From Vibrio breoganii (lineage in GTDB: Bacteria; Pseudomonadota; Gammaproteobacteria; Enterobacterales; Vibrionaceae): 64,000 nt of DNA. Shown here in pieces: positions 39,723 to 49,149 of this stretch. The position numbers and the translations under genes are program-made. The notes below the pieces were generated by a model. That model was not told where the DNA came from. It saw nothing but the letters and a program-made list of their open reading frames with translations, and searched no databases. Location: the NCBI RefSeq assembly GCF_001677275.1, contig NZ_CP016177.1:2232001-2296000 (forward strand). Direction: 5' to 3'. The stretch's first letter is position 1, and every line of letters starts with the position of its first letter.

Positions 39723-40751
39723 ATGAAAGACATACTAAAACTGGTTCGAGGCAATACGGTGGCCATGATAGGTGTGGCGATCCTAAGTACATTTTTATTT
39801 ATCGCTATTGCTGCCCCATTGATCACTCAACACGCTCCGGACAAACGTACCGGTAAGCCCCATGAGTATCCAGGCTTGATAGTGAAAGCCGCTCAAGCAA
39901 ACCCGGAGGGGTGGGTTGCACAAAATCTGGCAACGGATAGCCGCACTCTACGAATGTCTAAGAAGGCAGAGCACACCTTAGGCACAACGCGTATGGGACG
40001 AGATGTCTGGGCACAGGTCGCCTATGGCGCTCGCGTATCTTTGGCTGTTGGCTTTGGTGCTGGCTTAACCGTGTGTTTTCTTGCCACCATTATCGGTGTT
40101 TCCGCTGGTTACTTTGGTGGCAAGGTTGATGAATTTCTGACGGCCGCCATGAACATCATGCTGGTTATCCCTCAATATCCATTGCTGTTTGTTGTTGCCG
40201 CATTTATTGGCGAGGCAGGACCACTAACCATAGCGCTAATTATCGGTCTCACCTCTTGGGCGTGGGGTGCTCGCGTTGTCCGAGCCCAGACCCTCGCATT
40301 GCGCGAAAAAGAGTTTGTTAAGGCGGCTGAAGTATTGGGTGAGTCCTCATTTAGAATCATCTTTGTCGAGATACTGCCAAACCTTATCTCTATCGTAGGG
40401 GCTAGTTTCATTGGCTCCGTGATGTACGCCATCATGATGGAGGCCACCATCTCCTTCTTAGGAATGGGCGACCCTAACACCATCAGCTGGGGCATTATGC
40501 TTTACAACGTACAAACCTCCTCTTCTATGCTGATTGGCGCTTGGTGGGAGTTATTGGCTCCTTGTATGGCACTGACACTATTGGTCACAGGCCTAGCTCT
40601 GCTTAACTTTGCAGTTGATGAAATTGCTAACCCACAACTTCGTTCTCACAAGGGTATGCGTCGCTGGAAGAAAATGGCCAAGTTAGACAAGAAAGAACGT
40701 AAGCCTGAACCGGTTAAGGTTCCAACCCACCCTATCATGCGCGGAGACTGA
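39723..40751 (+). CDS. Chito-oligosaccharide ABC transporter permease 2
   Basis: A 342-residue DppC-like permease. It has an N-terminal membrane helix, a periplasmic segment, then five helices with the EAA-type loop REKEFVKAAEVLGESSFRI. The C-terminal tail is basic and Pro-rich. It begins one base after permease 1 and ends two bases before the first ATPase gene. Confidence 0.92.
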   Translation: MKDILKLVRGNTVAMIGVAILSTFLFIAIAAPLITQHAPDKRTGKPHEYPGLIVKAAQANPEGWVAQNLATDSRTLRMSKKAEHTLGTTRMGRDVWAQVAYGARVSLAVGFGAGLTVCFLATIIGVSAGYFGGKVDEFLTAAMNIMLVIPQYPLLFVVAAFIGEAGPLTIALIIGLTSWAWGARVVRAQTLALREKEFVKAAEVLGESSFRIIFVEILPNLISIVGASFIGSVMYAIMMEATISFLGMGDPNTISWGIMLYNVQTSSSMLIGAWWELLAPCMALTLLVTGLALLNFAVDEIANPQLRSHKGMRRWKKMAKLDKKERKPEPVKVPTHPIMRGD

Positions 40752-40753
40752 TC

Positions 40754-41740
40754 ATGACTGAACCACTAATTTCTGTGCGCAATCTTTGTGTGGATTACAT
40801 TACCGATGCTGGCGATGTACGAGCGTGCAATAACGTAAGCTTTGATATCGCTCCCGGTGAAGTATTTGGCCTAGCGGGTGAATCTGGCTGTGGTAAATCC
40901 ACCGTCGCCTTCTCTCTTATGCGCCTGCATAAGCCACCTGCTTTTATCTCAGGTGGAGAGGTGATCTTTAACGGCGAAGACATTCTTCAATACAGTGATG
41001 ATCGTATGCAGGCGTTTCGCTGGAGTGAGATGTCTATGGTATTTCAAAGTGCCATGAACGCCCTTAACCCAGTATTGCCAATGGAAGAGCAGTTCTGTGA
41101 TGTCATCATGCGACACACTAGCATGACTCGAGAGCAAGCCATTAAACGCGCAGAAGGGCTACTGGAGATCGTTGATATCCACCCTAGCCGACTCAGTGAT
41201 TACCCGCACCAATTCTCAGGCGGCATGCGTCAAAGATTGGTGATTGCGATTGCTTTGGCCTTGAACCCTAAGATGATCATTATGGATGAGCCCACTACAG
41301 CACTTGATGTGGTGGTGCAGCGAGAGATCTTGCAGAAGATCTACGCGCTAAAGGAAGAGTTTGGTTTCTCTATCTTGTTTATCACACACGACCTTTCACT
41401 GATGGTGGAGTTTTCTGATCGCATTGGCATCATGTACTCAGGTGAGCTGATTGAAGTGGCTCCTGCCAAGCAAATTCTTGAACAGCCGTTCCACCCTTAT
41501 ACTCGCGGCTTAGGCAGTTCTTTCCCTCCGTTGACGGGCCCTAAAACCAAATTAACGGGTATTCCTGGTAACCCATTGAACCTACTAGAAATCCCTGAAG
41601 GTTGTCGCTTTCAGGCACGTTGCTCTCAGGTTACTGAGCGATGCAAAACAGTGCCCACACAATTGCGTCAAATAGAGCATCAGCGCTTTTCAAACTGTCA
41701 CCTGTTTGGTGAACCTATCGCACAACAAGAAGTTAGCTAA
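40754..41740 (+). CDS. Chito-oligosaccharide ABC transporter ATPase 1
   Basis: A 328-residue OppD/DppD-type ATPase. Walker A is GESGCGKST, signature is FSGGMRQRLVIAIALA, Walker B is MIIMDEPTTALD, with the H-loop in LFITHDLSLM. The C-terminal extension has the Cys-containing oligopeptide-transporter motif (GCRFQARCSQVTERC), possibly an Fe-S site as in related proteins. Confidence 0.93.
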   Translation: MTEPLISVRNLCVDYITDAGDVRACNNVSFDIAPGEVFGLAGESGCGKSTVAFSLMRLHKPPAFISGGEVIFNGEDILQYSDDRMQAFRWSEMSMVFQSAMNALNPVLPMEEQFCDVIMRHTSMTREQAIKRAEGLLEIVDIHPSRLSDYPHQFSGGMRQRLVIAIALALNPKMIIMDEPTTALDVVVQREILQKIYALKEEFGFSILFITHDLSLMVEFSDRIGIMYSGELIEVAPAKQILEQPFHPYTRGLGSSFPPLTGPKTKLTGIPGNPLNLLEIPEGCRFQARCSQVTERCKTVPTQLRQIEHQRFSNCHLFGEPIAQQEVS

Positions 41741-41758
41741 GGCCAATGGAGAAGTAAC

Positions 41759-42754
41759 ATGAGCAAAGCAACAGGCGAACTACTCATTGAAGGCAAGAAC
41801 TTAGTTAAAGACTTTCCTGTGAGCAGCAACGCACTAAAAAACCCGATGATGCGCGCGATCAATGACGTGTCATTTAAGATGTATAAGAGCCGTGGATTAT
41901 CGGTAGTCGGCGAGTCAGGCTCAGGTAAATCTACCACCGCTAAGATGATCGCCAAGATGTATGCACCCAGTGGCGGCAGCATCGAATATCGTGGTCGTGA
42001 TATCCAAACCATCACTAAAAAGTCAGACCTCATGCGCTACCGCGAGGGCGTGCAAATGGTATGGCAAGACCCGTTTGGCTCTCTCAATCCAACCCACAAC
42101 ATCTTTCACCATATTGCTAGACCCCTTCTGATCCATAAGAAGGTGTCATCAGGAAATAAGAAAGAGCTGCAAGAGCGCGTGTATGATCTTCTTGAGCAGG
42201 TGGGCCTCATCCCGCCAAAGGAAACAGCAGAGAAATTCCCGCATCAACTCTCTGGCGGTCAACGCCAAAGGGTAAACCTAGCGCGAAACATTGCCGTTGG
42301 TGCAGAGGTGGTACTTGCTGATGAACCCACCTCAATGCTGGATGTGTCTATTCGTGCAGGCGTGCTAAACCTGATGGAAGAGATGAAGTTTGAAAAGCAA
42401 ATGTCTCTTTTGTACATCACTCACGACATCGCGACGGCACGCTACATAGCAGAAGATATCGCCGTTATGTATGTGGGTCACATGGTGGAATGGGGTGATA
42501 CCGATGAAGTGATTGCCCACCCGCAACACCCATATACGCAATTATTAGTCTCTGCAGTGCCCGATCCTGCCAAATCTATTCATGAAAAACTGGCAGGAAA
42601 TAAAGGTGAGATACCGCTTTGGACCCCAGAATCTGCTGGCTGTCCTTTTGCTGGGCGCTGCTTACACGCTACCGATAAATGTAAAGATAAACTCCCTGAA
42701 GTCACTCAACTGTCCGATAACCACTTTGTTCGCTGTTACTTGCACGAGGGTTAA
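41759..42754 (+). CDS. Chito-oligosaccharide ABC transporter ATPase 2
   Basis: A 331-residue OppF/DppF-type ATPase: Walker A GESGSGKST, signature LSGGQRQRVNLARNIA, Walker B VVLADEPTSMLD. The C-terminus repeats the Cys motif (GCPFAGRCLHATDKC). It partners ATPase 1. A terminator-like hairpin (42771-42796) separates it from the GH9 gene. Confidence 0.93.
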   Translation: MSKATGELLIEGKNLVKDFPVSSNALKNPMMRAINDVSFKMYKSRGLSVVGESGSGKSTTAKMIAKMYAPSGGSIEYRGRDIQTITKKSDLMRYREGVQMVWQDPFGSLNPTHNIFHHIARPLLIHKKVSSGNKKELQERVYDLLEQVGLIPPKETAEKFPHQLSGGQRQRVNLARNIAVGAEVVLADEPTSMLDVSIRAGVLNLMEEMKFEKQMSLLYITHDIATARYIAEDIAVMYVGHMVEWGDTDEVIAHPQHPYTQLLVSAVPDPAKSIHEKLAGNKGEIPLWTPESAGCPFAGRCLHATDKCKDKLPEVTQLSDNHFVRCYLHEG

Positions 42755-42770
42755 GGGTGGCTTCTGTTTT

Positions 42771-42796
42771 GGCCCCCATTATTGGGGGCTATTTTT
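42771..42796 (+). terminator. Intrinsic terminator inside the chb operon
   Basis: GCCCCCA-TTAT-TGGGGGC followed by TATTTTT sits 16 bases after the ATPase 2 stop and 20 bases before the GH9 start. It should reduce expression of the two hydrolase genes relative to the transporter. Confidence 0.75.
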
Positions 42797-42815
42797 CTAT
42801 AAGGAATAACGACTT

Positions 42816-44546
42816 ATGCAGTTGTTAATCAATCAAATCGGCTACTCCACTACTGCCGATAAACAGGGTGTCCTGCTCTCGCCTCACCCTCTACCTCTTC
42901 AAACCGTCGACAATGCCGATATCATCATTGTTGATACAAAGACTCACCAAGAGGTAGCCCGTGTACCCCTTCAGCCCGGCGCTCAGGTGGATCAATGGAA
43001 TATAGGCTGGTGCTACACTTTTGACTTTAGCAAGATCAACAAGAGCGGCACCTATCAGGCTCGCTTTGAAGGCTGTGCATCGCACTCTTTTGAGATTCAA
43101 CCTCAGCTATTGTTCAAGCGCACCTTCTCTGATCTTTTGCATTATTTCAAATCGCAGCGCTGTAGCGGTATCTACGATCAAGCGGATCAACAGGCAACAC
43201 TATTGGGCTCAGAGCGAACTATTGATGTCTCTGGCGGTTGGTATGATGCCTCAGGAGATGTAAGCAAGTACCTAAGCCACCTATCCTACGCCAACTACCT
43301 GAACCCACAGCAAATTCCTATGCTGGTTTGGAATCTACTCTCTAGCCTAGACAAGCTAAAAACTGAGCCAAGCTGCCACCCGTTTACTCAAACCCGTCTG
43401 ATGGACGAGGCGCTATTCGGCGCTGATTTTCTAGTGCGAATGCAAGATGCAGACGGTTTCTTCTACATGACAGTGTTCGACCAATGGAGCAAAGACCCTG
43501 CCCAGCGAGACATCTGCGCCTATAAGACCCAAGCCGGTATTAAGCTTGAGAATTATCACGCAGGCTTTCGCCAAGGCGCAGGGGTTGCCATTGCAGCCCT
43601 TGCCTCTGCCGCTAGACTTGAACACTGCGGTGAGTTCAACAGCGAAATCTATTTAGAAAAAGCACAGCTTGGTTATTGGCATCTAACAGAGCATAACCAA
43701 GACTACCTAGACGACGGCACTGAGAACATTATTGATGAGTATTGCGCGCTCCTTGCTAGCGTCGAGCTGTATAAAACAACCCATGATTCTCGCTATTTAG
43801 ATGAGGCTCGCCAATGGACTCAGAAGCTAAATTCACGTCAGTCTAGTGATGATGACTGTCACAACTTTTGGTCCGCCAATAGGGATGGTACTCGCCCTTA
43901 TTTCCACGCAGCAGAAGCTGGGTTGCCCGTAATCACGCTATGCTGTTTTCTTGATATCGAGACAGATACTGCAATAAGAAGTCAGGTAATCGACACCATC
44001 AACGCCTCAATGCTGTTTGAGCTGAGCATCACTCAGAGAGTGGCCAATCCTTTTGGCTATCCAAGGCAGTACGTCAAGGATGTGAGCGGCGAGAAGCGTG
44101 ATGCCTTCTTTATTGCTCAAGACAATGAATCAGGCTATTGGTGGCAAGGAGAAAATGCTCGTCTCGCTTCCCTTACTGCAATGGCTCATTTTGCGCTTCC
44201 TTATCTATCTGCGCACTTGATCCCTCAGGTAAAAAACTACGCACAGCAGCCCCTTAACTGGATTCTAGGCCTCAATCCCTATGATATGTGCATGCTCGAT
44301 GGGCATGGGCACAACAACCCTGACTACCTCCCTGAGTTGGGTTTTTTCAATGCGAAGGGAGGGATTTGTAATGGCATTACCGCAGCCTTTGATAACCCGT
44401 TAGGCATTGGGTTCAAACCCGAAGAATACGCCGATAACTTAGAGCAAAACTGGCGCTGGGGAGAACAGTGGTTACCCCACGCGGCATGGTATCTATTAGC
44501 AATCGCCCATCAAACCAGTGATGAATTATCAGGAGACTCTCAATGA
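42816..44546 (+). CDS. GH9 family glycosidase, probable exo-beta-D-glucosaminidase
   Basis: A 576-residue cytosolic protein with no signal peptide: an N-terminal CelD-like Ig domain (about 1-95) and a GH9 (alpha/alpha)6 barrel. The catalytic region reads SGGWYDASGDVSKYLSHLSY; Asp144 and Asp148 correspond to the paired Asp of the GH9 motif. The C-terminal region has NESGYWWQGENARLASL. It is annotated as an endoglucanase-related protein in V. cholerae. A Photobacterium homologue was shown to be an exo-beta-D-glucosaminidase, a better fit to this operon. It overlaps the GH20 gene by four bases (ATGA). Confidence 0.85.
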   Translation: MQLLINQIGYSTTADKQGVLLSPHPLPLQTVDNADIIIVDTKTHQEVARVPLQPGAQVDQWNIGWCYTFDFSKINKSGTYQARFEGCASHSFEIQPQLLFKRTFSDLLHYFKSQRCSGIYDQADQQATLLGSERTIDVSGGWYDASGDVSKYLSHLSYANYLNPQQIPMLVWNLLSSLDKLKTEPSCHPFTQTRLMDEALFGADFLVRMQDADGFFYMTVFDQWSKDPAQRDICAYKTQAGIKLENYHAGFRQGAGVAIAALASAARLEHCGEFNSEIYLEKAQLGYWHLTEHNQDYLDDGTENIIDEYCALLASVELYKTTHDSRYLDEARQWTQKLNSRQSSDDDCHNFWSANRDGTRPYFHAAEAGLPVITLCCFLDIETDTAIRSQVIDTINASMLFELSITQRVANPFGYPRQYVKDVSGEKRDAFFIAQDNESGYWWQGENARLASLTAMAHFALPYLSAHLIPQVKNYAQQPLNWILGLNPYDMCMLDGHGHNNPDYLPELGFFNAKGGICNGITAAFDNPLGIGFKPEEYADNLEQNWRWGEQWLPHAAWYLLAIAHQTSDELSGDSQ

Positions 44547-46423
44547 GCCTATTTCGTCTCGACCTAAAGGTCATTAATCAAACCGAGCAGCGCACTCGAT
44601 TTTCAATGACCCTTAGCAACCACTCTTCACTGACACTCGAAGATTGGACTCTCTATTTCTCTATTACCCGCTTTTTAGACTCGAGCAGCAACACTCAAGG
44701 TAATCTCTCTCAACTCGGTAGCTTTTGCACTTTACAGTCACTGCCAACGCTACAAGCTGATGGTCAATTTACCACTGAGTTTGAGATGCCAACACCACCG
44801 TTGCAGCTACAATGTGATGGTATTTTAGAGGCGTTTATTACCGCGCCAGAACAATACGCTGTGGATGTGACGCCCCTGCAGCTCATTGAGCCAAAGTCGA
44901 ACCCACAACCTATAGAAACCGTAAGCAAGGCGAGCGTAGGCATTATCCCTAAACCTCAAGAGATACAAATTGACTCTGGTGCCTTTGAATTTGCCCATGA
45001 TGAGGTGATATTCACTGACTGTGACCAAGCAAAAGAAGCCGCTTTATGGTTGATAGAAGCAAAGCCTGAGCTTGACTTATCCCTAAGTGAAGAAGCAAAC
45101 AGAGTCGAGTTTAAGTTGCTTAAAAGCTTACCTCACCAGTCATACCAATTAGAGGTATCTAGTAACTCAGTCACTCTATTTGCCAGTGATTATCAAGGGT
45201 TCAGCCACGGCGTTGCTTCCCTATTGCAACTGCTTGGCAATGGCATCAAAGCCACTTGCATTCAGATATCAGATAGCCCTATTTATGACTATCGAGGAAT
45301 GATGCTGGATTGTTCAAGGCACTTCCATCAACTAGACCAAGTGAAATTGATCATCGATCAACTCGCCCGCTATAAGTACAACCACTTTCATTGGCATCTC
45401 ACCGATGATGAAGGCTGGCGCATTGAGATCAAAGCCTTCCCTGAGCTGACCGATATTGGCGCGTGGCGAGGCAAAGATCTGCCCCTTACGGCTCAGTTCA
45501 AACACATCGATTCCAAATATGGCGGCTTCTATTCCCAGGAGCAGATTAAAGAAGTCATCACTTACGCCAAGCGTCGTGGGATCACTGTGATCCCCGAAAT
45601 CGACATACCGGGCCACTGCCGAGCAGCGATCAAGGCCCTGCCCCATCTTTTGCTCGATAGGGATGACAAGTCCATCTACCGCAGTGTGCAGCACTACACC
45701 GACAACGCGCTCTCACCCGCGCTAGAGGGAACGTATGAGTTCCTCGATAAGGTGCTCAAAGAGGTGGCAGAATTGTTCCCTGCCCCTTATGTGCATATCG
45801 GCGCTGATGAAGTTCCTGAAGGGGTTTGGACAGAGAGCGAAAAATGCCAGGCCGTAATGACTGAGCACGGTTATTCTGATGCCAAAGAACTGCAAGGACA
45901 TCTTCTACGCTACGTAGAAAACAAACTCAGCAGCTTAGGTAAGCGAATGCTTGGCTGGGAAGAGGCGCAGTATGGCGACAAGGTTAGCCAGCAAACGGTG
46001 ATCTATTCATGGCAGAGCGAAGAAGCCGCCATAAAATGTGCCCGTAAAGGCTTTGATGTGGTACTTCAGCCTGGTCAATATACCTATCTCGATATGGCCC
46101 AAGAATTTGATGCCACTGAGTCAGGCTTCTATTGGGCGAACATTACCCCGCTAAAACACGCTTATCACTATCGCCCTTTGAGTGAGATAGACGCCAATGA
46201 CCCTATCCAACAAAAGGTATGGGGGATCCAAGCGGGATTATGGTGCGAACTCATTGATAGTGCCGAGCGACTGCAGTATATGGTGCACCCTAGGTTGCAA
46301 GCCATCGCAGAGGTGGCGTGGACTAAAGAAACCAACAAAGACTGGAATGATTTCTTATCTCGTTTACAGCTTGATCTGGAAGGATTACAGGGCCGCGGTA
46401 TCCACTACCGCAACCCTTTTTAG
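44543..46423 (+). CDS. GH20 beta-N-acetylhexosaminidase
   Basis: A 626-residue protein without a signal peptide, so it acts on imported chitobiose in the cytoplasm. Domain order: N-terminal CHB_HEX-like domain (about 1-115), GH20b domain (about 133-245) and the catalytic barrel from about 246. The catalytic pair is Asp422-Glu423 in YVHIGADEVPEGVW, and HFHWHLTDDEGWRIEI is the family hallmark. The gene starts inside the GH9 stop codon. Its end overlaps the end of the convergent fbpC by four bases. Confidence 0.93.
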   Translation: MSLFRLDLKVINQTEQRTRFSMTLSNHSSLTLEDWTLYFSITRFLDSSSNTQGNLSQLGSFCTLQSLPTLQADGQFTTEFEMPTPPLQLQCDGILEAFITAPEQYAVDVTPLQLIEPKSNPQPIETVSKASVGIIPKPQEIQIDSGAFEFAHDEVIFTDCDQAKEAALWLIEAKPELDLSLSEEANRVEFKLLKSLPHQSYQLEVSSNSVTLFASDYQGFSHGVASLLQLLGNGIKATCIQISDSPIYDYRGMMLDCSRHFHQLDQVKLIIDQLARYKYNHFHWHLTDDEGWRIEIKAFPELTDIGAWRGKDLPLTAQFKHIDSKYGGFYSQEQIKEVITYAKRRGITVIPEIDIPGHCRAAIKALPHLLLDRDDKSIYRSVQHYTDNALSPALEGTYEFLDKVLKEVAELFPAPYVHIGADEVPEGVWTESEKCQAVMTEHGYSDAKELQGHLLRYVENKLSSLGKRMLGWEEAQYGDKVSQQTVIYSWQSEEAAIKCARKGFDVVLQPGQYTYLDMAQEFDATESGFYWANITPLKHAYHYRPLSEIDANDPIQQKVWGIQAGLWCELIDSAERLQYMVHPRLQAIAEVAWTKETNKDWNDFLSRLQLDLEGLQGRGIHYRNPF

Positions 46424-47445
46424 AAGGCCAGAAGTTGAGTTGGCGTTAAGGTAACGTCAACTCGGCTACCAATATCTAGTTGCTCTATGGAGCTAGACAG
46501 TAGCTTGTGCCCATCCACATCAATAACGTAGCGGAAGTGATCACCCATGAACTGCTGCTCTAATACCTTGGTCAGTCCCTCTGGGTTTGCGGTCAGTTGC
46601 AGATGTTGAGGCCTAAACAATATATGAGCCTGCTCATCGGTACTTTGCTGCTTGGATAGCGCTTTAACCACACCAAGGGCAGTTTGATACAGCCCTTGCT
46701 CTACTCTAAGCCCCGGTAAATAACTGCCACCACCAAGAAAATCTGCAACAAATCGACTTGAGGGGTTGTGATACAAATCACTCGCAGTGCCAAATTGCTC
46801 AATCACACCCTTGTTCATCACTGCCATTTTATCGGCAAAGGCAAAGGCCTCTTCTCGGCTATGGGTAACAAAAATAGCGGTTACGCCTGCTTGCTTGAAG
46901 ATAGCGCGGATCTGAGCAATCAATTTATGACGTACTTGGGTATCGATATTTGAGAAGGGTTCATCGAGCAATAATAGATCAGGTTTATAAGCAAGAGAGC
47001 GCGCAATAGCCACACGCTGCTGCTGACCACCAGATAGCTGATGCGGATATCGATCGCCAAGCTCCTGCAAATGAACCATCTCAAGCATTTGCAGAACACG
47101 CTCTTTTTGCACTTCTTTTGCCAGTTCTTGAATGCCAAAACAGATATTCTCGGCCACCGTTAGGTGCGGAAATAGCGCATAGTCTTGGAAGATCATCCCG
47201 ATATTACGCTGCTCTGGTGCAACCCAATGCTTACCATCATCAATAACGTTACCGTTAAGTTCGATATAGCCTTTAGTGAGAGGCAACAAGCCTGATATCG
47301 CCTTAAGCAGCGTGGTTTTACCACAACCACTGGCACCCAACAAACAGACGATTTCTCCCTGTTTAACCTTCAAAGACAAAGACTCTAAAACAGTCTGATT
47401 GTCATACTTACAGGTGAGGTCTTTAATGGCTAAGGTACGGCTCAT
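46420..47445 (-). CDS. fbpC: Ferric iron ABC transporter ATPase FbpC
   Basis: A 341-residue ABC ATPase: Walker A GASGCGKTT, signature LSGGQQQRVAIARSLA, Walker B LLLLDEPFSNID, and a C-terminal TOBE domain (about 240-341). It powers Fe3+ import by FbpA/FbpB. Its ATG overlaps the fbpB stop (TAATG). Confidence 0.94.
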   Translation of the reverse strand: MSRTLAIKDLTCKYDNQTVLESLSLKVKQGEIVCLLGASGCGKTTLLKAISGLLPLTKGYIELNGNVIDDGKHWVAPEQRNIGMIFQDYALFPHLTVAENICFGIQELAKEVQKERVLQMLEMVHLQELGDRYPHQLSGGQQQRVAIARSLAYKPDLLLLDEPFSNIDTQVRHKLIAQIRAIFKQAGVTAIFVTHSREEAFAFADKMAVMNKGVIEQFGTASDLYHNPSSRFVADFLGGGSYLPGLRVEQGLYQTALGVVKALSKQQSTDEQAHILFRPQHLQLTANPEGLTKVLEQQFMGDHFRYVIDVDGHKLLSSSIEQLDIGSRVDVTLTPTQLLAF

Positions 47446-49073
47446 TAGTGTGGTTGCTCCAAAGAACGGTTGACGATAATTAACGGAATCAATCCAACGA
47501 GCACAAGCAGGACTGCAGGCATCGCCGCGATTTCCAGTTGCTCGTCAGAGGCAAAGTTGTATACGTAGGTGGCAAGTGTTTCAAAGTTAAATGGTCGCAA
47601 TAGCAATGCCGCATTCAACTCCTTCATCGACTCGATAAACACCAATAAAAAGGCGATCAGTGCCCCACGCTTCATTAGCGGAATATGCACGCGCTGTAGC
47701 ATTTGCGTACTGTTACAGCCCATAGTGCGTGCGGCCATATCCAATGAGGGTGATACCTTGTTCATACTGCTCTCAATAGTGCCAATGGCGACCGCAGAGA
47801 AACGCACAACAAAAGCAAATACAATGGCAAACATAGAGCCTGAGAAGATAAGTCCAGGTCTTCCCCAATCCATCGCCTTGGCAATATCATTAATAAAATG
47901 GTCAGCCGTTAGTACCGGCACCATCACACCAATCGCAAGCACAGTTCCAGGAACAGCGTAGCCTAGAGAGGCTAAACGCACGAACACATTGCTACTGGTT
48001 GTCGCAGATAAGCGATTATAGAAGTTCAGTACCACTGCGATAACCAAGGCAATCAATGCCGCCAGCACTGACACCTGCAGACTGTTCATCGCATATTGAT
48101 AAAACTGAGTCGTCCAGCTTTCTGAAAAGTAGCGATAGGCGTACTGACAAAGCTGAAGTAACGGGAAGATAAAAGCGACAGCGACAATGGACCAACACCA
48201 GGTCACCGCTGCCCACTTTTTCCAGCCTTTCAGCTCATAACGGAAGTTTTCATGGCTATTAAATTGATTTTGGAACAATTTCTGCTTACGACGGCTGTAT
48301 CGCTCAGCACTGATCAGCAGAATAATCACGAGCAGCATTATCGCTGAAATCTTAGCGGCTGCGCCTAGATTAGAGTAACCAAGCCAAGTATCAAATACCG
48401 CAGTGGTGAGAGTATTCACTGCAAAGTAACTGACAGTACCAAAATCACCAATGGCCTCCATTGCTACAAGGGATAGACCAACGGCAATAGAAGGACGAAT
48501 AATCGGTAGCGATATACGCCAAAAGCTCTGCCATGGAGAGCACTTGAGCAATCTAGCCGATTGCAGAATGCTCACGCTCTGCTCCATGAATGCCGCGCGA
48601 CACAGCAGATAAATATACGGATAGAGAACTAAAGACAACACCCAGATGGCGCCACCTAAAGTACGCATATCAGGGAACCAGTAGTCTCCTGGCCCCCAAC
48701 CAGTGATGTCTCGCAAGAAAACCTGTAAAGGACCGGCAAAATCAAACCAATCCGTAAACACGTAACCGACGATATAACCAGGCATAGCCAGAGGCAGTAC
48801 CATTGCCCACTGCAACACTTTTTCTGATGGAAGGCGACACATGGCCATTAGCCAAGCGCTTGGAATACCAATTAGAAGAGACAGTAACATCACTCCAAAT
48901 ACCAACCAGAAGGTATTTGAGACGTAGGTGGGCAACACCGTATCAAAAAGGTGTGCGAACAAGTCGTTATCACCACCGATACTGGTGTAAAAAATGGCTA
49001 AAATTGGCAAAACCAGTAGTACAGCTAAGAGTGCACTACTGGTTCGAAATACGGGATACTTTTCTTTCATCAA
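47445..49073 (-). CDS. fbpB: Ferric iron ABC transporter permease FbpB
   Basis: A 542-residue fused permease of the FbpB/SfuB type, two homologous halves each of about six helices. The EAA loop of the first half is around SARLLKCSPWQSFWRISLP, and of the second AARTMGCNSTQMLQRVHIP. It lies between fbpA and fbpC. A hairpin with a short T-run separates it from fbpA, which would favour the binding protein. Confidence 0.94.
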   Translation of the reverse strand: MMKEKYPVFRTSSALLAVLLVLPILAIFYTSIGGDNDLFAHLFDTVLPTYVSNTFWLVFGVMLLSLLIGIPSAWLMAMCRLPSEKVLQWAMVLPLAMPGYIVGYVFTDWFDFAGPLQVFLRDITGWGPGDYWFPDMRTLGGAIWVLSLVLYPYIYLLCRAAFMEQSVSILQSARLLKCSPWQSFWRISLPIIRPSIAVGLSLVAMEAIGDFGTVSYFAVNTLTTAVFDTWLGYSNLGAAAKISAIMLLVIILLISAERYSRRKQKLFQNQFNSHENFRYELKGWKKWAAVTWCWSIVAVAFIFPLLQLCQYAYRYFSESWTTQFYQYAMNSLQVSVLAALIALVIAVVLNFYNRLSATTSSNVFVRLASLGYAVPGTVLAIGVMVPVLTADHFINDIAKAMDWGRPGLIFSGSMFAIVFAFVVRFSAVAIGTIESSMNKVSPSLDMAARTMGCNSTQMLQRVHIPLMKRGALIAFLLVFIESMKELNAALLLRPFNFETLATYVYNFASDEQLEIAAMPAVLLVLVGLIPLIIVNRSLEQPH

Positions 49074-49079
49074 ATAACT

Positions 49080-49104
49080 TGAAAAGGCGTCCTAAAGACG
49101 CCTT
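49080..49104 (-). terminator. Attenuating hairpin between fbpA and fbpB
   Basis: AAGGCGTC-TTTAG-GACGCCTT followed by T4 on the minus strand. This is typical of partial termination between a binding-protein gene and its permease. Confidence 0.65.
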
Positions 49105-49149
49105 AATTCTAAACCTTAAAGTTTATAGGTGTTTAACCCATGCAGTGTA

